A stretch of 64,000 nt of DNA, from contig JAJZPM010000004.1 in NCBI GenBank assembly GCA_021811105.1, positions 110,672-174,671 on the forward strand. The letters run 5' to 3'. Within the stretch, counting starts at the first letter, position 1. Each line of letters starts with the position of its first letter. Origin of the DNA: Nitrospirota bacterium (GTDB lineage: Bacteria; Nitrospirota; Thermodesulfovibrionia; Thermodesulfovibrionales; UBA6898). Shown in pieces: positions 9,263 to 18,407 of the stretch. The position numbers and the translations under genes are program-made. The notes beneath the pieces were generated by a model. That model saw only the letters and a list, made by a program, of their open reading frames with translations. It was not told the origin of the DNA and searched no databases.

Positions 9263-9378
9263 CATCCTTCAGGCCCCGTCCGGAACGTTATGTCTGCGTT
9301 TACGTGAATCACAATGATATCTGCCGAATTTATGTACTTTTTCAGTATATTTGCCTTCTCCTTTATCAACGATAGGGT

Positions 9379-10053
9379 TTACTTTAGAATATCCAGTTCC
9401 TTCGGGTGCTGTTGATAGTATTGCCTGATGTAATCCCATAATTGGCTCTCGTCTTTTCGCCACTGCGGGGAGTATTCAATCTGCATCCACCATCCGACCT
9501 GCCGATAAACGGCATTCAGATACTCCGTGTATTCTTTCTCTTCCCGGTTCCATTCCTGAGTCAACCATTGCGGCAATTTGCCGCCGTAAAAGGAAAGGAC
9601 TTCCACTTTGAGCGCTTCCTTGTCCTTCTCCCATTTTTTTACGTTGGCTTCCATACTCCCCTTCGCAGCCTCGAGGTTCTGCATGTTTTTCAGGACATAA
9701 TTGGGAGAGGTCCGCCGGTTTTCCGTATTATACTTCGTTCTTTCATAATTGGCCCGGTATGCGGTGTAGTTTTTTGCGAGCGCGGCATACTCGTTTCGCA
9801 GATCGGTATTGATCCGCCTTAATGCATCCAGATACCCCTTCTGCTTCTCCTCACTCATGTGGTCCAGGACGGCCCCGTATCCATTCTGTTTCGTGCCGGC
9901 AGGCTGCTCCTGACTGGTGCTGCTTCCTGATCCGGACAGCTGACTGGGCGCGTTTCCCACGCCGTCCGTATCCGCGGCGTCCGAATTACTTATCAGGAAG
10001 AGCCCCCCCAAAAAAAACACACCAAGTGCGAGATACTTGCTCAGCCTTGCCAC
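9379..10053 (-). CDS. Secreted coiled-coil protein of unknown function
   Basis: A 224-residue protein with a cleavable signal (KYLALGVFFLGGLFLISNSDA), a low-complexity Gly/Ser/Gln linker (about 25-55) and a charged, mostly helical body rich in Lys, Glu, Tyr and Trp, ending in SQLWDYIRQYYQQHPKELD. No family is recognised. The GTG start is supported by GGAGG 6 bases upstream. It sits between the two TMTC-like genes, co-directional with the one at 10178-12073 but separated from it by 124 bases, so it could be the last gene of the cytochrome operon or a separate unit. Confidence 0.7.
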   Translation of the reverse strand: MARLSKYLALGVFFLGGLFLISNSDAADTDGVGNAPSQLSGSGSSTSQEQPAGTKQNGYGAVLDHMSEEKQKGYLDALRRINTDLRNEYAALAKNYTAYRANYERTKYNTENRRTSPNYVLKNMQNLEAAKGSMEANVKKWEKDKEALKVEVLSFYGGKLPQWLTQEWNREEKEYTEYLNAVYRQVGWWMQIEYSPQWRKDESQLWDYIRQYYQQHPKELDILK

Positions 10054-10177
10054 CTTTGTCCTCCTGTCGCCATTAATTTTGTATGAGCCTTTCTGATCGC
10101 TTCTGAAACCGATATCAGTCGCAGTCCTCTCCCTACAATACTTAAGCCAGTTGCCGGCAGTACGCCGCTATAACTTG

Positions 10178-12073
10178 TTACCTCAGCTCCTGCTTCCGTT
10201 TTACTGCGGCATCGAGGGCAAGGCGCGCCTCGGCCAACCCGGGATTAATACGTAGCGCCTCGGCGAAATGCCCAATGCCTTCGTCCAGTTTCCCCTGGCG
10301 CGCCAGCGCAATCCCCAGGTTATAGTGCGCTTCGGCAAAGTTCGGGCGTATGCGGAGCGCCTCGCTGAAATGCATGATGCCTTTTTCAAGGTCCCCCTGT
10401 GTTGCAAGGACAAGGCCCATACTGAAGTGAGTCTCCGCATTGTCGGCATTCACACGAAGTGCCTCGGTGTACTGATAAAGGGCGTCATGAAGCCTTCCCT
10501 GCTCCGCCAAGGCATTTCCCATATTGATATGCGCGCCTTCATGGTCAGGATCCACCTTCAATACCTCCCAATATTGATCGATCGCCTCTGCAACCTTGCC
10601 CTGTTGCATGAGTGTAAAACCCATATTGAAATGCGCCTCCGCATCCCGTGGTCGTATGCGTAAGGCCTCGGTATATTGGGAGATCGCTTCATCGGGTCTG
10701 CCTCTCCTGGCCAGGGCATAGCCAAGACGAACATGGGCAATATCATTGTCGGGGACCGATTCGATAGCATGGCTGAAGAGAGTGATGCTGTTTCGCCAGT
10801 AGCCCAACTGCTGCCACGTTATAGCCGCACATGCCAAAAGTGTGAGGACTCCCAGAGTGGACAGCACCAAGCGCCGATGTCGGTCCTGTCCCATAATAAT
10901 AGGCGCACCCCATGCGATCATGATGAAGAGACCTATGAGTGGAACATACGTATAGCGGTCGGCCATGGACTGTCTGCCCACCTGTACCAGCCCGATAACA
11001 GGTACGAGCGTTCCGAGGTACCAAAGCCAACCCATCAGCAGATAAGGATGTTTTCGTGCAAGACGGACCGTCGCAAACGACAGCACCGCCAGCACCAGGC
11101 CGGCAGATACCCCCTTCATAATTGATTCTGTGGAGGGTAGGGGGTAGATGACGGCAAGATGCAGCGGCCAGAACATCTTCCCCATATAGCCGACGTAGGC
11201 TGCCAGGGCGTTGATAATCCGTGAAAAAAACGGCACCGTATCCAGAGAAGAGACAGCGCCGCCTTTGTACTGGACATAAATGGTTACAAGGCTGGAGGCG
11301 AATGAAAAGGCGATAAAAGGGATTTTTTCTATGATTAAAGGAGTGAAGACATTTTTTTGTCCTGACAAAAGTGAAGAGCCTTCCCGGATGGACGAAAACC
11401 TGCCGAGCGGCCAATAGTCCAGAAGGAACAGCGTAAAAGGCAGCGTAACCAGCATCGGCTTGGACATAAGCCCAAGAACAAAGGCAGAAAGGGTCAACAG
11501 GTATCTCAATCTTCCCGGCTTTTCAACATATCGGACATAAAGTGTTAAGGTAAGCATCCAGAACAGCGTGCTTAAGACGTCCTTGCGCTCCGCCACCCAT
11601 GCCACCGACTCCACATGAAGAGGATGCAGCGCAAACAGTGCCGCGACAAAGGAACTCTGCCAGTATGTACCGGTCAGCCCGTTGAGGAGAAGAAAAAGCA
11701 GGATAGCGTTGGCCGCATGGAAGACCACATTCGTCAGATGATGTCCCCTAGGATTCAACCCGTAAAGCGATACATCGAGCATATGCGATACCCACGTCAG
11801 AGGATGCCAGTTACCCGCATGCCCCGTGGTGAACGCCCACTTGAGACCTTCGGGAGTCAATCCTGACGCTACGGCCGGGTTTTCGGTGATGTACCTTCCG
11901 TCATCGTAGTCGACGAAGTCATGGCCGCCCACCTGCCAGAAAATCGCAAGGGTGACCGCGAGCAGAAAGAGGCTCATTGATGCTCTTCGTATCAAGTCGG
12001 TATCTTCGGTAAAGGCCTTCATTGTCGCACTCAGGCACTTACGCACGGCAGGAAGCCGTGCGTAAGAGTCCAT
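10178..12073 (-). CDS. Polytopic GT-C-like membrane protein with C-terminal TPR repeats (TMTC-like), copy 2
   Basis: A 631-residue paralog of the protein at 7241-9262, sharing VGGHDFVDYDD, NWHPLTWVSHMLD, HPLHVESVAWVAERKDVLS and ADRYTYVPLIG. About ten membrane helices are followed by roughly six TPR units with an EAHxNMG pattern. An internal ATG at 12022 (MKAFTEDT) is a possible alternative start that places the first membrane helix closer to the N-terminus. It starts 9 bases after the adhesin-E-like gene and is the last of eight closely packed minus-strand genes that include the 26- and 16-heme cytochromes. A role in glycosylating or otherwise modifying exported proteins is an inference from family architecture. 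Confidence 0.8.
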   Translation of the reverse strand: MDSYARLPAVRKCLSATMKAFTEDTDLIRRASMSLFLLAVTLAIFWQVGGHDFVDYDDGRYITENPAVASGLTPEGLKWAFTTGHAGNWHPLTWVSHMLDVSLYGLNPRGHHLTNVVFHAANAILLFLLLNGLTGTYWQSSFVAALFALHPLHVESVAWVAERKDVLSTLFWMLTLTLYVRYVEKPGRLRYLLTLSAFVLGLMSKPMLVTLPFTLFLLDYWPLGRFSSIREGSSLLSGQKNVFTPLIIEKIPFIAFSFASSLVTIYVQYKGGAVSSLDTVPFFSRIINALAAYVGYMGKMFWPLHLAVIYPLPSTESIMKGVSAGLVLAVLSFATVRLARKHPYLLMGWLWYLGTLVPVIGLVQVGRQSMADRYTYVPLIGLFIMIAWGAPIIMGQDRHRRLVLSTLGVLTLLACAAITWQQLGYWRNSITLFSHAIESVPDNDIAHVRLGYALARRGRPDEAISQYTEALRIRPRDAEAHFNMGFTLMQQGKVAEAIDQYWEVLKVDPDHEGAHINMGNALAEQGRLHDALYQYTEALRVNADNAETHFSMGLVLATQGDLEKGIMHFSEALRIRPNFAEAHYNLGIALARQGKLDEGIGHFAEALRINPGLAEARLALDAAVKRKQELR

Positions 12074-12082
12074 CCATATCTT

Positions 12083-12463
12083 TTATCTGCAGAGGGCCTT
12101 GAAAAGTTGACTCATGACGGGGTCGAGCTCCATCGCCCGCCAGTCTCCGAGTTCGTGAGATACCTGGGGAGGTTTGTTCCGCGACTCGATAATCACTTCA
12201 CGCTCCCGGACGATCTTGTTCGCGCAGTCGACTTCCTCAAGGGAACTTGCGGCAGAACCGTCACTTCCAATCTCCCTGGTCCGGACCTCTTTCACGTCCT
12301 TCCCCAGGGGGATAACGCTCGCCGCATCGTAGAAACAACGTGCCCCCTTATCGGTCGAGGTCACGTATTTCCACTGATCATCGACCGCCGACGCCCTGCA
12401 GGGGAGGAACAGGACCGCCCCTGCAAGGATGCCCAGCAGCAAACTTTTCGCGGTCTTCATCAT
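12083..12463 (-). CDS. Small secreted protein, surface-adhesin E-like
   Basis: A 126-residue protein with a signal peptide (MMKTAKSLLLGILAGAVLFLPCRASA). The mature domain begins WKYVTSTDKGARCFYDAASV and continues VKEVRTREI and EEVDCANKIVREREVI. This matches the pattern of short periplasmic Adhesin_E-like domains (W-x-x-V, a YD-x-x-S-V strand and a central Cys), whose function is poorly defined. Its ATG overlaps the stop of the NHL gene by 4 bases, so it belongs to the cytochrome operon. A role in assembling or anchoring the surface complex is only a guess from context. Confidence 0.65.
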   Translation of the reverse strand: MMKTAKSLLLGILAGAVLFLPCRASAVDDQWKYVTSTDKGARCFYDAASVIPLGKDVKEVRTREIGSDGSAASSLEEVDCANKIVREREVIIESRNKPPQVSHELGDWRAMELDPVMSQLFKALCR

Positions 12464-13365
12464 TTCACCAGCGTGTACACCTGGACGCGGCTGTTTTCCC
12501 TGTCTGCCACGAAGAAGACCCCGTTTTCATTGATGGAAAGCTCAGCCGGATACCGGACAAGACCTTCTTTCCATCCGAAGACGATCGGGCGGCCCCTGAA
12601 AGAGCCGTCCGGTCCTAGGACCACCACGCCGCCGCCGTTCTGGTCGGCAAGGTACAATTGTCCCGTGTTGTCCACGGTCATGTTTGCGGGGAAATTCATG
12701 TCCTGCTCCATATCCTTCGTCACCGCAGAGAATCCCTTCGAGCCGTCTCCATGCGCCTCATATACCCTTGCGTCTGCGCCGTCGAGAAGATAAATGTCCC
12801 CCTTCTGGTCCACTGCAAGGTCCGTGATGAATCCGTACTTCTCCGGGAACGCCACCTGCCTCACGTACTTTCCCGAGGGATCAAGGACAAGGACGCGCCC
12901 GGAAAATACATCGAGGATATAGATATTGTCCGCGCCATCGATCTTGAAGCTCTTGGTGATAAACTCAGAAGGAGACGGCACGCCGGCAGGATCGATATAC
13001 CCCTTGAAGGCGCCCTCAGGGGAAAGCCGGGCGATCCGGTGCAGTTTTCCGTCCAGGGCGAAAATATCGCCCTTGGAATTCATCTGCACCTTCACAGGGT
13101 CCGTCGCCTCCGCAACCTTGATCTCCTGCCCGCCCTTTACCGTCGAGCCGTCGACCGTGTATTTCAGCAGCCGGCCGTTTCCAGTATCGGCAACGACAAG
13201 GACATTCCCCCTGCAGGCGACACCTTCGGGGAGCTTCAACCCGTTCCCCTTGACGTCGCTATAGACCGAGGAACTGAAAATCATCTGCACCGCGGCGCCG
13301 AATGAGGCGGTCGCAAGCGAAAGCACGAAAACTACAACAACGATTTTTGCAGACGTTCTTGTCAT
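12460..13365 (-). CDS. Secreted NHL-repeat beta-propeller protein
   Basis: A 301-residue protein with a signal peptide (KIVVVVFVLSLATASFGAA). About six NHL-type blades follow, seen as repeated VADTGNGRLLKYTVDG, IFALDGKLHRIARLSPEG, IYILDVFSGRVLVLDPSG, IYLLDGADARVYE, LYLADQNGGGVVVLGPDG and FFVADRENSRVQVY. NHL propellers are protein-interaction scaffolds and often occur in multiheme-cytochrome clusters of metal-reducing bacteria. It lies 4 bases after the 16-heme gene and overlaps the adhesin-E-like gene, so it is cotranscribed with the cytochromes. Direct participation in an outer-surface complex is inferred. Confidence 0.85.
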   Translation of the reverse strand: MTRTSAKIVVVVFVLSLATASFGAAVQMIFSSSVYSDVKGNGLKLPEGVACRGNVLVVADTGNGRLLKYTVDGSTVKGGQEIKVAEATDPVKVQMNSKGDIFALDGKLHRIARLSPEGAFKGYIDPAGVPSPSEFITKSFKIDGADNIYILDVFSGRVLVLDPSGKYVRQVAFPEKYGFITDLAVDQKGDIYLLDGADARVYEAHGDGSKGFSAVTKDMEQDMNFPANMTVDNTGQLYLADQNGGGVVVLGPDGSFRGRPIVFGWKEGLVRYPAELSINENGVFFVADRENSRVQVYTLVK

Positions 13366-13369
13366 TGCA

Positions 13370-14650
13370 TCACCTCCCTACCTGTTTGTGGCACTGGGTG
13401 CACATTTCATCCATCGGCGTAAACCAGATGAAATGCTTGTTCTCGGTGCCGTGAGCCCGGTGGCAGCTTTCGCATGTTACGGCCACGTTCCTGTTCCTCG
13501 GATCCATGACTTTTTCACCGAGCGGGTGTCCGGTGTGGTTCCTCCAGTCGTGGCAGGTATTGCAGACGCCGATAATCGTCGGCTGGGCGAAGAGGAAATC
13601 CGCGTCCGACGCATGCGGGTTATGGCATATCGTACAGTTGCCTTCCTGTATCGGCGGGTGTTTGGTCTGAGAGCGTTCCTGCCTCTGTATCGTATCGTTA
13701 TGACACGTGTTGCAGAGCGGTATCATCGGCGCTCTCAGAAGTTTAGCCTGTGTCGATGCGTGCGGATTATGACAGTTCAGGCATCCTTTCTTGCCCAGCA
13801 CCGGCCAGTGGATCTTGTTCTTGCCCAACATCTCATTGACAGCATTGCTGTGACATCCCCGGCATAACTCGTATCCGGGTTTCTTCGTTGCAAAGGGCGT
13901 CGACGACGAAGGGTCCATATGGCACTGGTTGCACATCCTGTTGGCAACCGGCTGATGCACGTTGTCGAAGAGGATCCCGCCCCTGTTGGACCCGTGAGGG
14001 TTATGGCAGGTCGTGCAGCGGGCTTTTGCAACAGGATAATTCATGTGCTGCTTCGCAAACGACGGCGCGTCCGTTTTGTGGCACCCGAGACAAAGAGAAG
14101 GCACGGCATCCACAAGAAGGAACGCCGACTTTTCGGACGCATGGGGGTTATGACAGGTGAGGCATCCCTTCTCAACAGGTGCATGCCTGAACTTCACCTT
14201 TCCGACCGCCTCTCCCATATCTTTGTGGCAGCCGAAACAGAGCTCGTTACCCGCCTTCAGCAGATTGAACTTGTTCTTCGCGGAGTGCGGGTCGTGGCAC
14301 TTAACGCAACCGCCCTCGACCACTACCTTGTGTGCGCTGACCGCATTTTTGGGGACCATCTCGCCGTGACATCCGGCGCAGACCTTGCTCACCTGTTCCG
14401 CAAGCATTTTTGCGTGCGAAGACGCATGGGGGCTGTGGCAGCCGGTACAGTCCCCGTTCTTCACGGGTGTATGCACAAAGGGGTCCTTCAGCTTGTCCTG
14501 GAAGTCCACGTGACAGTTCAGACAGATCTTCCCCTTTGCGCCCATTTTCAGTTTGAACCTGTTGTCCTCGGCATGGGCCGGGGCGGCGAGACAGACAAGC
14601 CAGACCACGGACAAGACGAGCGCATATCTATATCGACGGTACAATTTCAT
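13370..14650 (-). CDS. Secreted 16-heme c-type cytochrome
   Basis: A 426-residue protein with a signal peptide (YRYALVLSVVWLVCLAAPAHA) and 16 CXXCH motifs (CLNCH through CTQCH). Most are arranged in doublecytochrome-type pairs in which alternate motifs read CXXCHNPHAS, where the downstream His can be an axial ligand. This matches secreted multiheme electron carriers. The ATG at 14650 was chosen because AAGGAGAAGGT stands immediately before it; an in-frame start 12 codons upstream overlaps the previous gene. It lies 11 bases after the 26-heme gene and 4 before the NHL gene. A role as electron wire to or on the outer membrane is inferred from heme count, export and neighbours. Confidence 0.95.
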   Translation of the reverse strand: MKLYRRYRYALVLSVVWLVCLAAPAHAEDNRFKLKMGAKGKICLNCHVDFQDKLKDPFVHTPVKNGDCTGCHSPHASSHAKMLAEQVSKVCAGCHGEMVPKNAVSAHKVVVEGGCVKCHDPHSAKNKFNLLKAGNELCFGCHKDMGEAVGKVKFRHAPVEKGCLTCHNPHASEKSAFLLVDAVPSLCLGCHKTDAPSFAKQHMNYPVAKARCTTCHNPHGSNRGGILFDNVHQPVANRMCNQCHMDPSSSTPFATKKPGYELCRGCHSNAVNEMLGKNKIHWPVLGKKGCLNCHNPHASTQAKLLRAPMIPLCNTCHNDTIQRQERSQTKHPPIQEGNCTICHNPHASDADFLFAQPTIIGVCNTCHDWRNHTGHPLGEKVMDPRNRNVAVTCESCHRAHGTENKHFIWFTPMDEMCTQCHKQVGR

Positions 14651-14661
14651 ACCTTCTCCTT

Positions 14662-16644
14662 TCATCGCTTTTCCACCACATGGCATTCTTCACATGACCT
14701 CCCGGCAAAGGGAGGATGGACATTTTCCTTGAACAGTTTCGGGTCCTTCGACGCGTGGGGCGTATGGCAGCTCACACAATTCATCACCGCCGGATCGATC
14801 CCGATATGCGCCTTTCCGAAGGAGGCCCCCTTCAGGTCGTGACAGTCGCCGCAAAGTTGCAGGAGCGGCTGGGCAACAAGCCTCGGCTGTGACGAACTAT
14901 GTGGTTTATGACACCGCAGGCAGTCGCTCGCTGCTGGAGGATGGGCCTTCTCCTTCTCCATCTTTGCCTTCAGGTCCTTGTGACAGGTCAGACAGAGATC
15001 AGGACCCTCGGCAACCCTCAGCTTGCTCAATTTCGACCGGTGAGGATTATGGCACTTTGTGCATTGGCCGTTCACAACGGGCGAGTGTTTGCTCACCCCT
15101 CCCTTTATCGTTTCACCAAGCTCGCTATGGCAGGAGAAACAGAGTTTGTCCTGCCTCTCCATGGTCATGCCTACGTTGGGGCTTCCATGCGGGCTGTGAC
15201 AGGTCAGGCACATCCCCTCTTTAAAAGGCACATGAGTAGACCCGCCGCTGGTGCCTGCCTCTTTCATGAGGACCTTGTGGCATTGCGCACACAGCTTCGA
15301 GCCGGTCTCTTTCAGGAGCTTACTTTCATTTGTACTATGCCCGTCGTGACAGGAGTTGCAGAGACCGTCTGTGACCGGCTTGTGGGTATACACCTGAAGG
15401 AACCTCGCCTCGGCATCGACGTGGCAGGAGTAGCAGACCTTGTCCATCCTGTTCTTCAGCATGAGGCCGTAGTCGGAGCCGTGAGGATTGTGGCATGACG
15501 TGCACATCTGCTGCTTAAACGGCATATGCACGTCCTTCGCATTCTCGCTCTCTTTCACCTTGGCGTGACAGGTAAAGCAGAGTTCACCGCCTTTTGCCAC
15601 GAGGAGTTTTTCGTTCTTTGCCGCATGGGGCATATGGCAGGAAAGACATCCTTTCCCGCTGATCACCGCACCGTGCGGGGTCGCGACCTTCGCCTCTTTA
15701 TCTGCATGGCAGGAGAAACAGAGTTTGTTCCCTTCCCGGGCGAGCAGCTTCGGGTTTTCCGAGGCGTGAGGGTCATGACAGGAACCGCACATTCCGCCCT
15801 GAAAAGGCGGATGTTCAAAGGTCCCCCCGGCCTTCAGTGCCGCAATGTCGTGGCACGTAACACATAAATCGCTCCCGCTCTTCGTTGTCTCGAAAGGCTT
15901 CTGCGAAGTGGGAGGGTTATGGCACATGTCGCAGCCCGACGATGCGACAGGGTTGTGAGTACTCGTCTTGAGAAGCTTCGGCTGAGACGATGAATGCGGG
16001 TTATGGCAGATCGTGCAGGGTTTGGTCTCGACGGGGTAGTTCTCGTGGGCCTTCTTGAAGGAGTCCTTCCCCTTGTCGTGACACGAAAGGCATAGGGGGG
16101 TCTCCGCCTGCTTGAGGAGTCCTTTCTGGTCGGAGCTGTGGGCAAGATGACAGGTCCTGCAGCCGGTTGTCTCGAGGACCTTGTGCACCACCTTCTTCTG
16201 GTAGTCTTCCTTCTTGTGGCATAAATAGCAGACGTCGTTGCCCTCGGCCTTCAGCAGATGGCTCGATTGTGAGGCATGCGGGTCGTGGCAGAGGATGCAT
16301 TTTCCGACTTTCACCGCGGTATGCACATGGGACTTGTCCATCCCGATCTTCTCTTTGCTGTGGCAGGGATAACAGACCTCGTTTCCGGTATTCTTGAGGA
16401 TCAGCTTCGGGACCCTTCCGTGTCTGAGATGACACGCCTCGCAATTTTTTTCCTTTACCACAGCATGCACATCTTTCATCCCCATATACTTATCAGCAAA
16501 TTTTGTATGACAATCGAGACAGCCCTTGCTCGCAAACTTCTTCTGCGCAAGGGCAGTATCGTTTGCGGAATAAAGAATGAGCCCGCAAAGGAAGGCGAAC
16601 ATCCCCACCAGCGCGGTCCTCTTGGTGATACGCATTATGCCCAT
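14662..16644 (-). CDS. Secreted 26-heme c-type cytochrome
   Basis: A 660-residue exported protein (signal around TALVGMFAFLCGLILYSANDTALA) with 26 CXXCH motifs counted along the chain, from CLDCH near residue 42 to CEECH at the C-terminus, about one heme per 25 residues. Many alternate motifs are followed by xPHAS/xPHGS, the doublecytochrome repeat. No lipobox is visible, so it is periplasmic or secreted. The ATG is preceded by GAGGAG with 5-6 bases spacing. It lies between the PpiC-like gene (13 bases) and the 16-heme gene (11 bases). Heme number and neighbours support long-range electron transfer across or beyond the outer membrane; the partner acceptor is unknown. Confidence 0.95.
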   Translation of the reverse strand: MGIMRITKRTALVGMFAFLCGLILYSANDTALAQKKFASKGCLDCHTKFADKYMGMKDVHAVVKEKNCEACHLRHGRVPKLILKNTGNEVCYPCHSKEKIGMDKSHVHTAVKVGKCILCHDPHASQSSHLLKAEGNDVCYLCHKKEDYQKKVVHKVLETTGCRTCHLAHSSDQKGLLKQAETPLCLSCHDKGKDSFKKAHENYPVETKPCTICHNPHSSSQPKLLKTSTHNPVASSGCDMCHNPPTSQKPFETTKSGSDLCVTCHDIAALKAGGTFEHPPFQGGMCGSCHDPHASENPKLLAREGNKLCFSCHADKEAKVATPHGAVISGKGCLSCHMPHAAKNEKLLVAKGGELCFTCHAKVKESENAKDVHMPFKQQMCTSCHNPHGSDYGLMLKNRMDKVCYSCHVDAEARFLQVYTHKPVTDGLCNSCHDGHSTNESKLLKETGSKLCAQCHKVLMKEAGTSGGSTHVPFKEGMCLTCHSPHGSPNVGMTMERQDKLCFSCHSELGETIKGGVSKHSPVVNGQCTKCHNPHRSKLSKLRVAEGPDLCLTCHKDLKAKMEKEKAHPPAASDCLRCHKPHSSSQPRLVAQPLLQLCGDCHDLKGASFGKAHIGIDPAVMNCVSCHTPHASKDPKLFKENVHPPFAGRSCEECHVVEKR

Positions 16645-16657
16645 TTCATCTCCTCGC

Positions 16658-18385
16658 TTATTTGGAATCCGAGAGGTAAATCTTTATCTCAGAAGACGCC
16701 CTGAGTTTTGCAGCCCAATCTGCAGTTACCTTGTTGATCTTCTCATTGTAGAGTTTCTTCGCAATCGCGTCCTTGACCTCCTCGTAAGGCTGTTTCTTCG
16801 AGGGGATTATGTCGCGTATGGAAACGACATAATACTGGCCCGTAGCCGAGTACATTCCATACGAGCCGGCCTTGGCGCCCGAGACGACCTTTTGCAGGTC
16901 CTCAGGCAGGTTTGTAACAAAGAGCGTTGCGCCGTCGAATCTCAGTGGGTCATCGGTCCCAGTCACCTGACCTTCTGCATTGTCCTTCACCCACAAAAAG
17001 TCATCTCCCTTCTGGAGTTTTTCGAGCGCAGATTCAGCATCCGGTCTCTTGGCAAAGACAAGACTGCTCAGCTGCACCATTTCCGGATATGTGTAGTCCT
17101 TGATGTGATCATCGTAGTAGGCCTTCACTTCATCTTCTTTGAGTTTGCTGTCAGGCTCCACGACCTTCCTCACGAACATGCCGAATATCACGCCGTTCTC
17201 ATACTCCTTCACCTTGTCCTTGTACTCCTGTGTCTTATCGATGCCCTGCTTCATCGCCTCCGATAAGAGGATTTTCCTGGCGACCACCGATTCGTAGACC
17301 TCGATCATTCTTTGTTTCGTTATCCTCTTGGCAGACTTGGCGTCTACGCCGTGGTAATACTTCCGCTGGACCTCCTCGGTCAGTTCTCCGACAGTCAGGG
17401 GCTTGTCTCCCTTTATCCGGGCGATGACCCTCTTGTCCGTCAGCCAGCTTTCAAAGGATTTACCTGGAGTGGCATAATCTATGGAATCAAAGATCTTCTT
17501 GTCCAGCTTCACATACTTCTTGGCCAGTGCCCTGTTGTACTTGGTCAGCGCCGCCCACTGCTTTTCGGAGAGGGCCGTTTTCTGCGCCTCCTCCTTTGCC
17601 TTCGGGTCATCCGGGAACCGGATCTCATCCAGTTTCACCAGGGCAAACCGGGCGCCGTTTTTTCCATCGGCAATCTTCACGATGCCGCTCACGTCTCCAG
17701 CCTTCATCCCGGCAATGACCTGCGCAATCTGGGGCGAAAGGTCTTTGGCCTTCATATGCTCCTCTTCCTTCTTCTTCGCCTCATTCCCGGCCACGGCTTT
17801 GTCCACGAGTTCTTCAAAAGACTTGCCCGCCTTTATCCCGTCGCGGGTCTTTTTGGCGGCATCTTCCTTGTCGAACACGACCAGTTTGATCTTGTACTCC
17901 TTGACCGATTCCTTGTATATCCTTTCCGCTTCGGCCTCGTCCGCCTTGATGTCCGCAATCTGCCGTTTCTGCAGCATCTCACGCATGGTGGACTTGGAGA
18001 AGTCGTCTATAGCCGCTTTCACCTCCGGAAGTTCGTCCAGCCCGATATTTCTCCCCTCCTGCACGATCAGCTTCGCGTTTATCAGCTGGCCGAGCATATG
18101 AGAAAAATCTATGACGGCCGACTTCTCTTCCTCTTTCAAGCCCTCGTGACGGGCCCCGACCACCTTCTTAAGGTCTTCAAGCATAATCGGGTCCCCGTTC
18201 ACCAGCGCGACCGGAAACGCGGAGAAGCGGTCCGAAAAGAAAGGGACGCGCAAGGTGATATACTCCTTGTCAGCGTCTGACTTTTTTTCTGCCCCGGCCG
18301 CTGATGGCGTCTCTCCGGCTGCAGCTGCCACAGACGCAGAAAACAGAAATAAAACCACTACCAAAAAGGCCTTCTTCATGACCAT
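16658..18385 (-). CDS. Periplasmic PpiC/SurA-like peptidyl-prolyl isomerase
   Basis: A protein of about 575 residues with a signal peptide (MKKAFLVVVLFLFSASVAAAA). The chain resembles SurA/PpiC proteins: an N-terminal segment with VALVNGDPIMLEDLKKVV and two parvulin-like regions, one around LVVFDKEDAAKKTRDGIKAGKSFEELV and one around LSSLVFAKRPDAESALEKLQKGDDFLWV, each ending near a VSxI/ALVKLDEI strand. Such isomerases help fold outer-membrane proteins and exported cytochromes. The ATG at 18385 follows AGAGGTG; a GTG at 18391 and a second ATG at 18379 are in frame. It sits directly before the 26-heme gene, suggesting that its client is the conduit (inference). Confidence 0.85.
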   Translation of the reverse strand: MVMKKAFLVVVLFLFSASVAAAAGETPSAAGAEKKSDADKEYITLRVPFFSDRFSAFPVALVNGDPIMLEDLKKVVGARHEGLKEEEKSAVIDFSHMLGQLINAKLIVQEGRNIGLDELPEVKAAIDDFSKSTMREMLQKRQIADIKADEAEAERIYKESVKEYKIKLVVFDKEDAAKKTRDGIKAGKSFEELVDKAVAGNEAKKKEEEHMKAKDLSPQIAQVIAGMKAGDVSGIVKIADGKNGARFALVKLDEIRFPDDPKAKEEAQKTALSEKQWAALTKYNRALAKKYVKLDKKIFDSIDYATPGKSFESWLTDKRVIARIKGDKPLTVGELTEEVQRKYYHGVDAKSAKRITKQRMIEVYESVVARKILLSEAMKQGIDKTQEYKDKVKEYENGVIFGMFVRKVVEPDSKLKEDEVKAYYDDHIKDYTYPEMVQLSSLVFAKRPDAESALEKLQKGDDFLWVKDNAEGQVTGTDDPLRFDGATLFVTNLPEDLQKVVSGAKAGSYGMYSATGQYYVVSIRDIIPSKKQPYEEVKDAIAKKLYNEKINKVTADWAAKLRASSEIKIYLSDSK

Positions 18386-18407
18386 AATCACCTCTTATGT
18401 AGAAATT

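Noticed and set aside
13919..14842. 307-codon plus-strand ORF opposite the cytochrome genes
   Set aside because: Antisense shadow of the CXXCH repeats; the minus-strand cytochromes are unambiguous.
14662..16644. Regular repeats of about 75-100 bases that look CRISPR-like at first sight
   Set aside because: They are the CXXCH-containing coding repeats of the cytochrome; no spacers and no cas genes.
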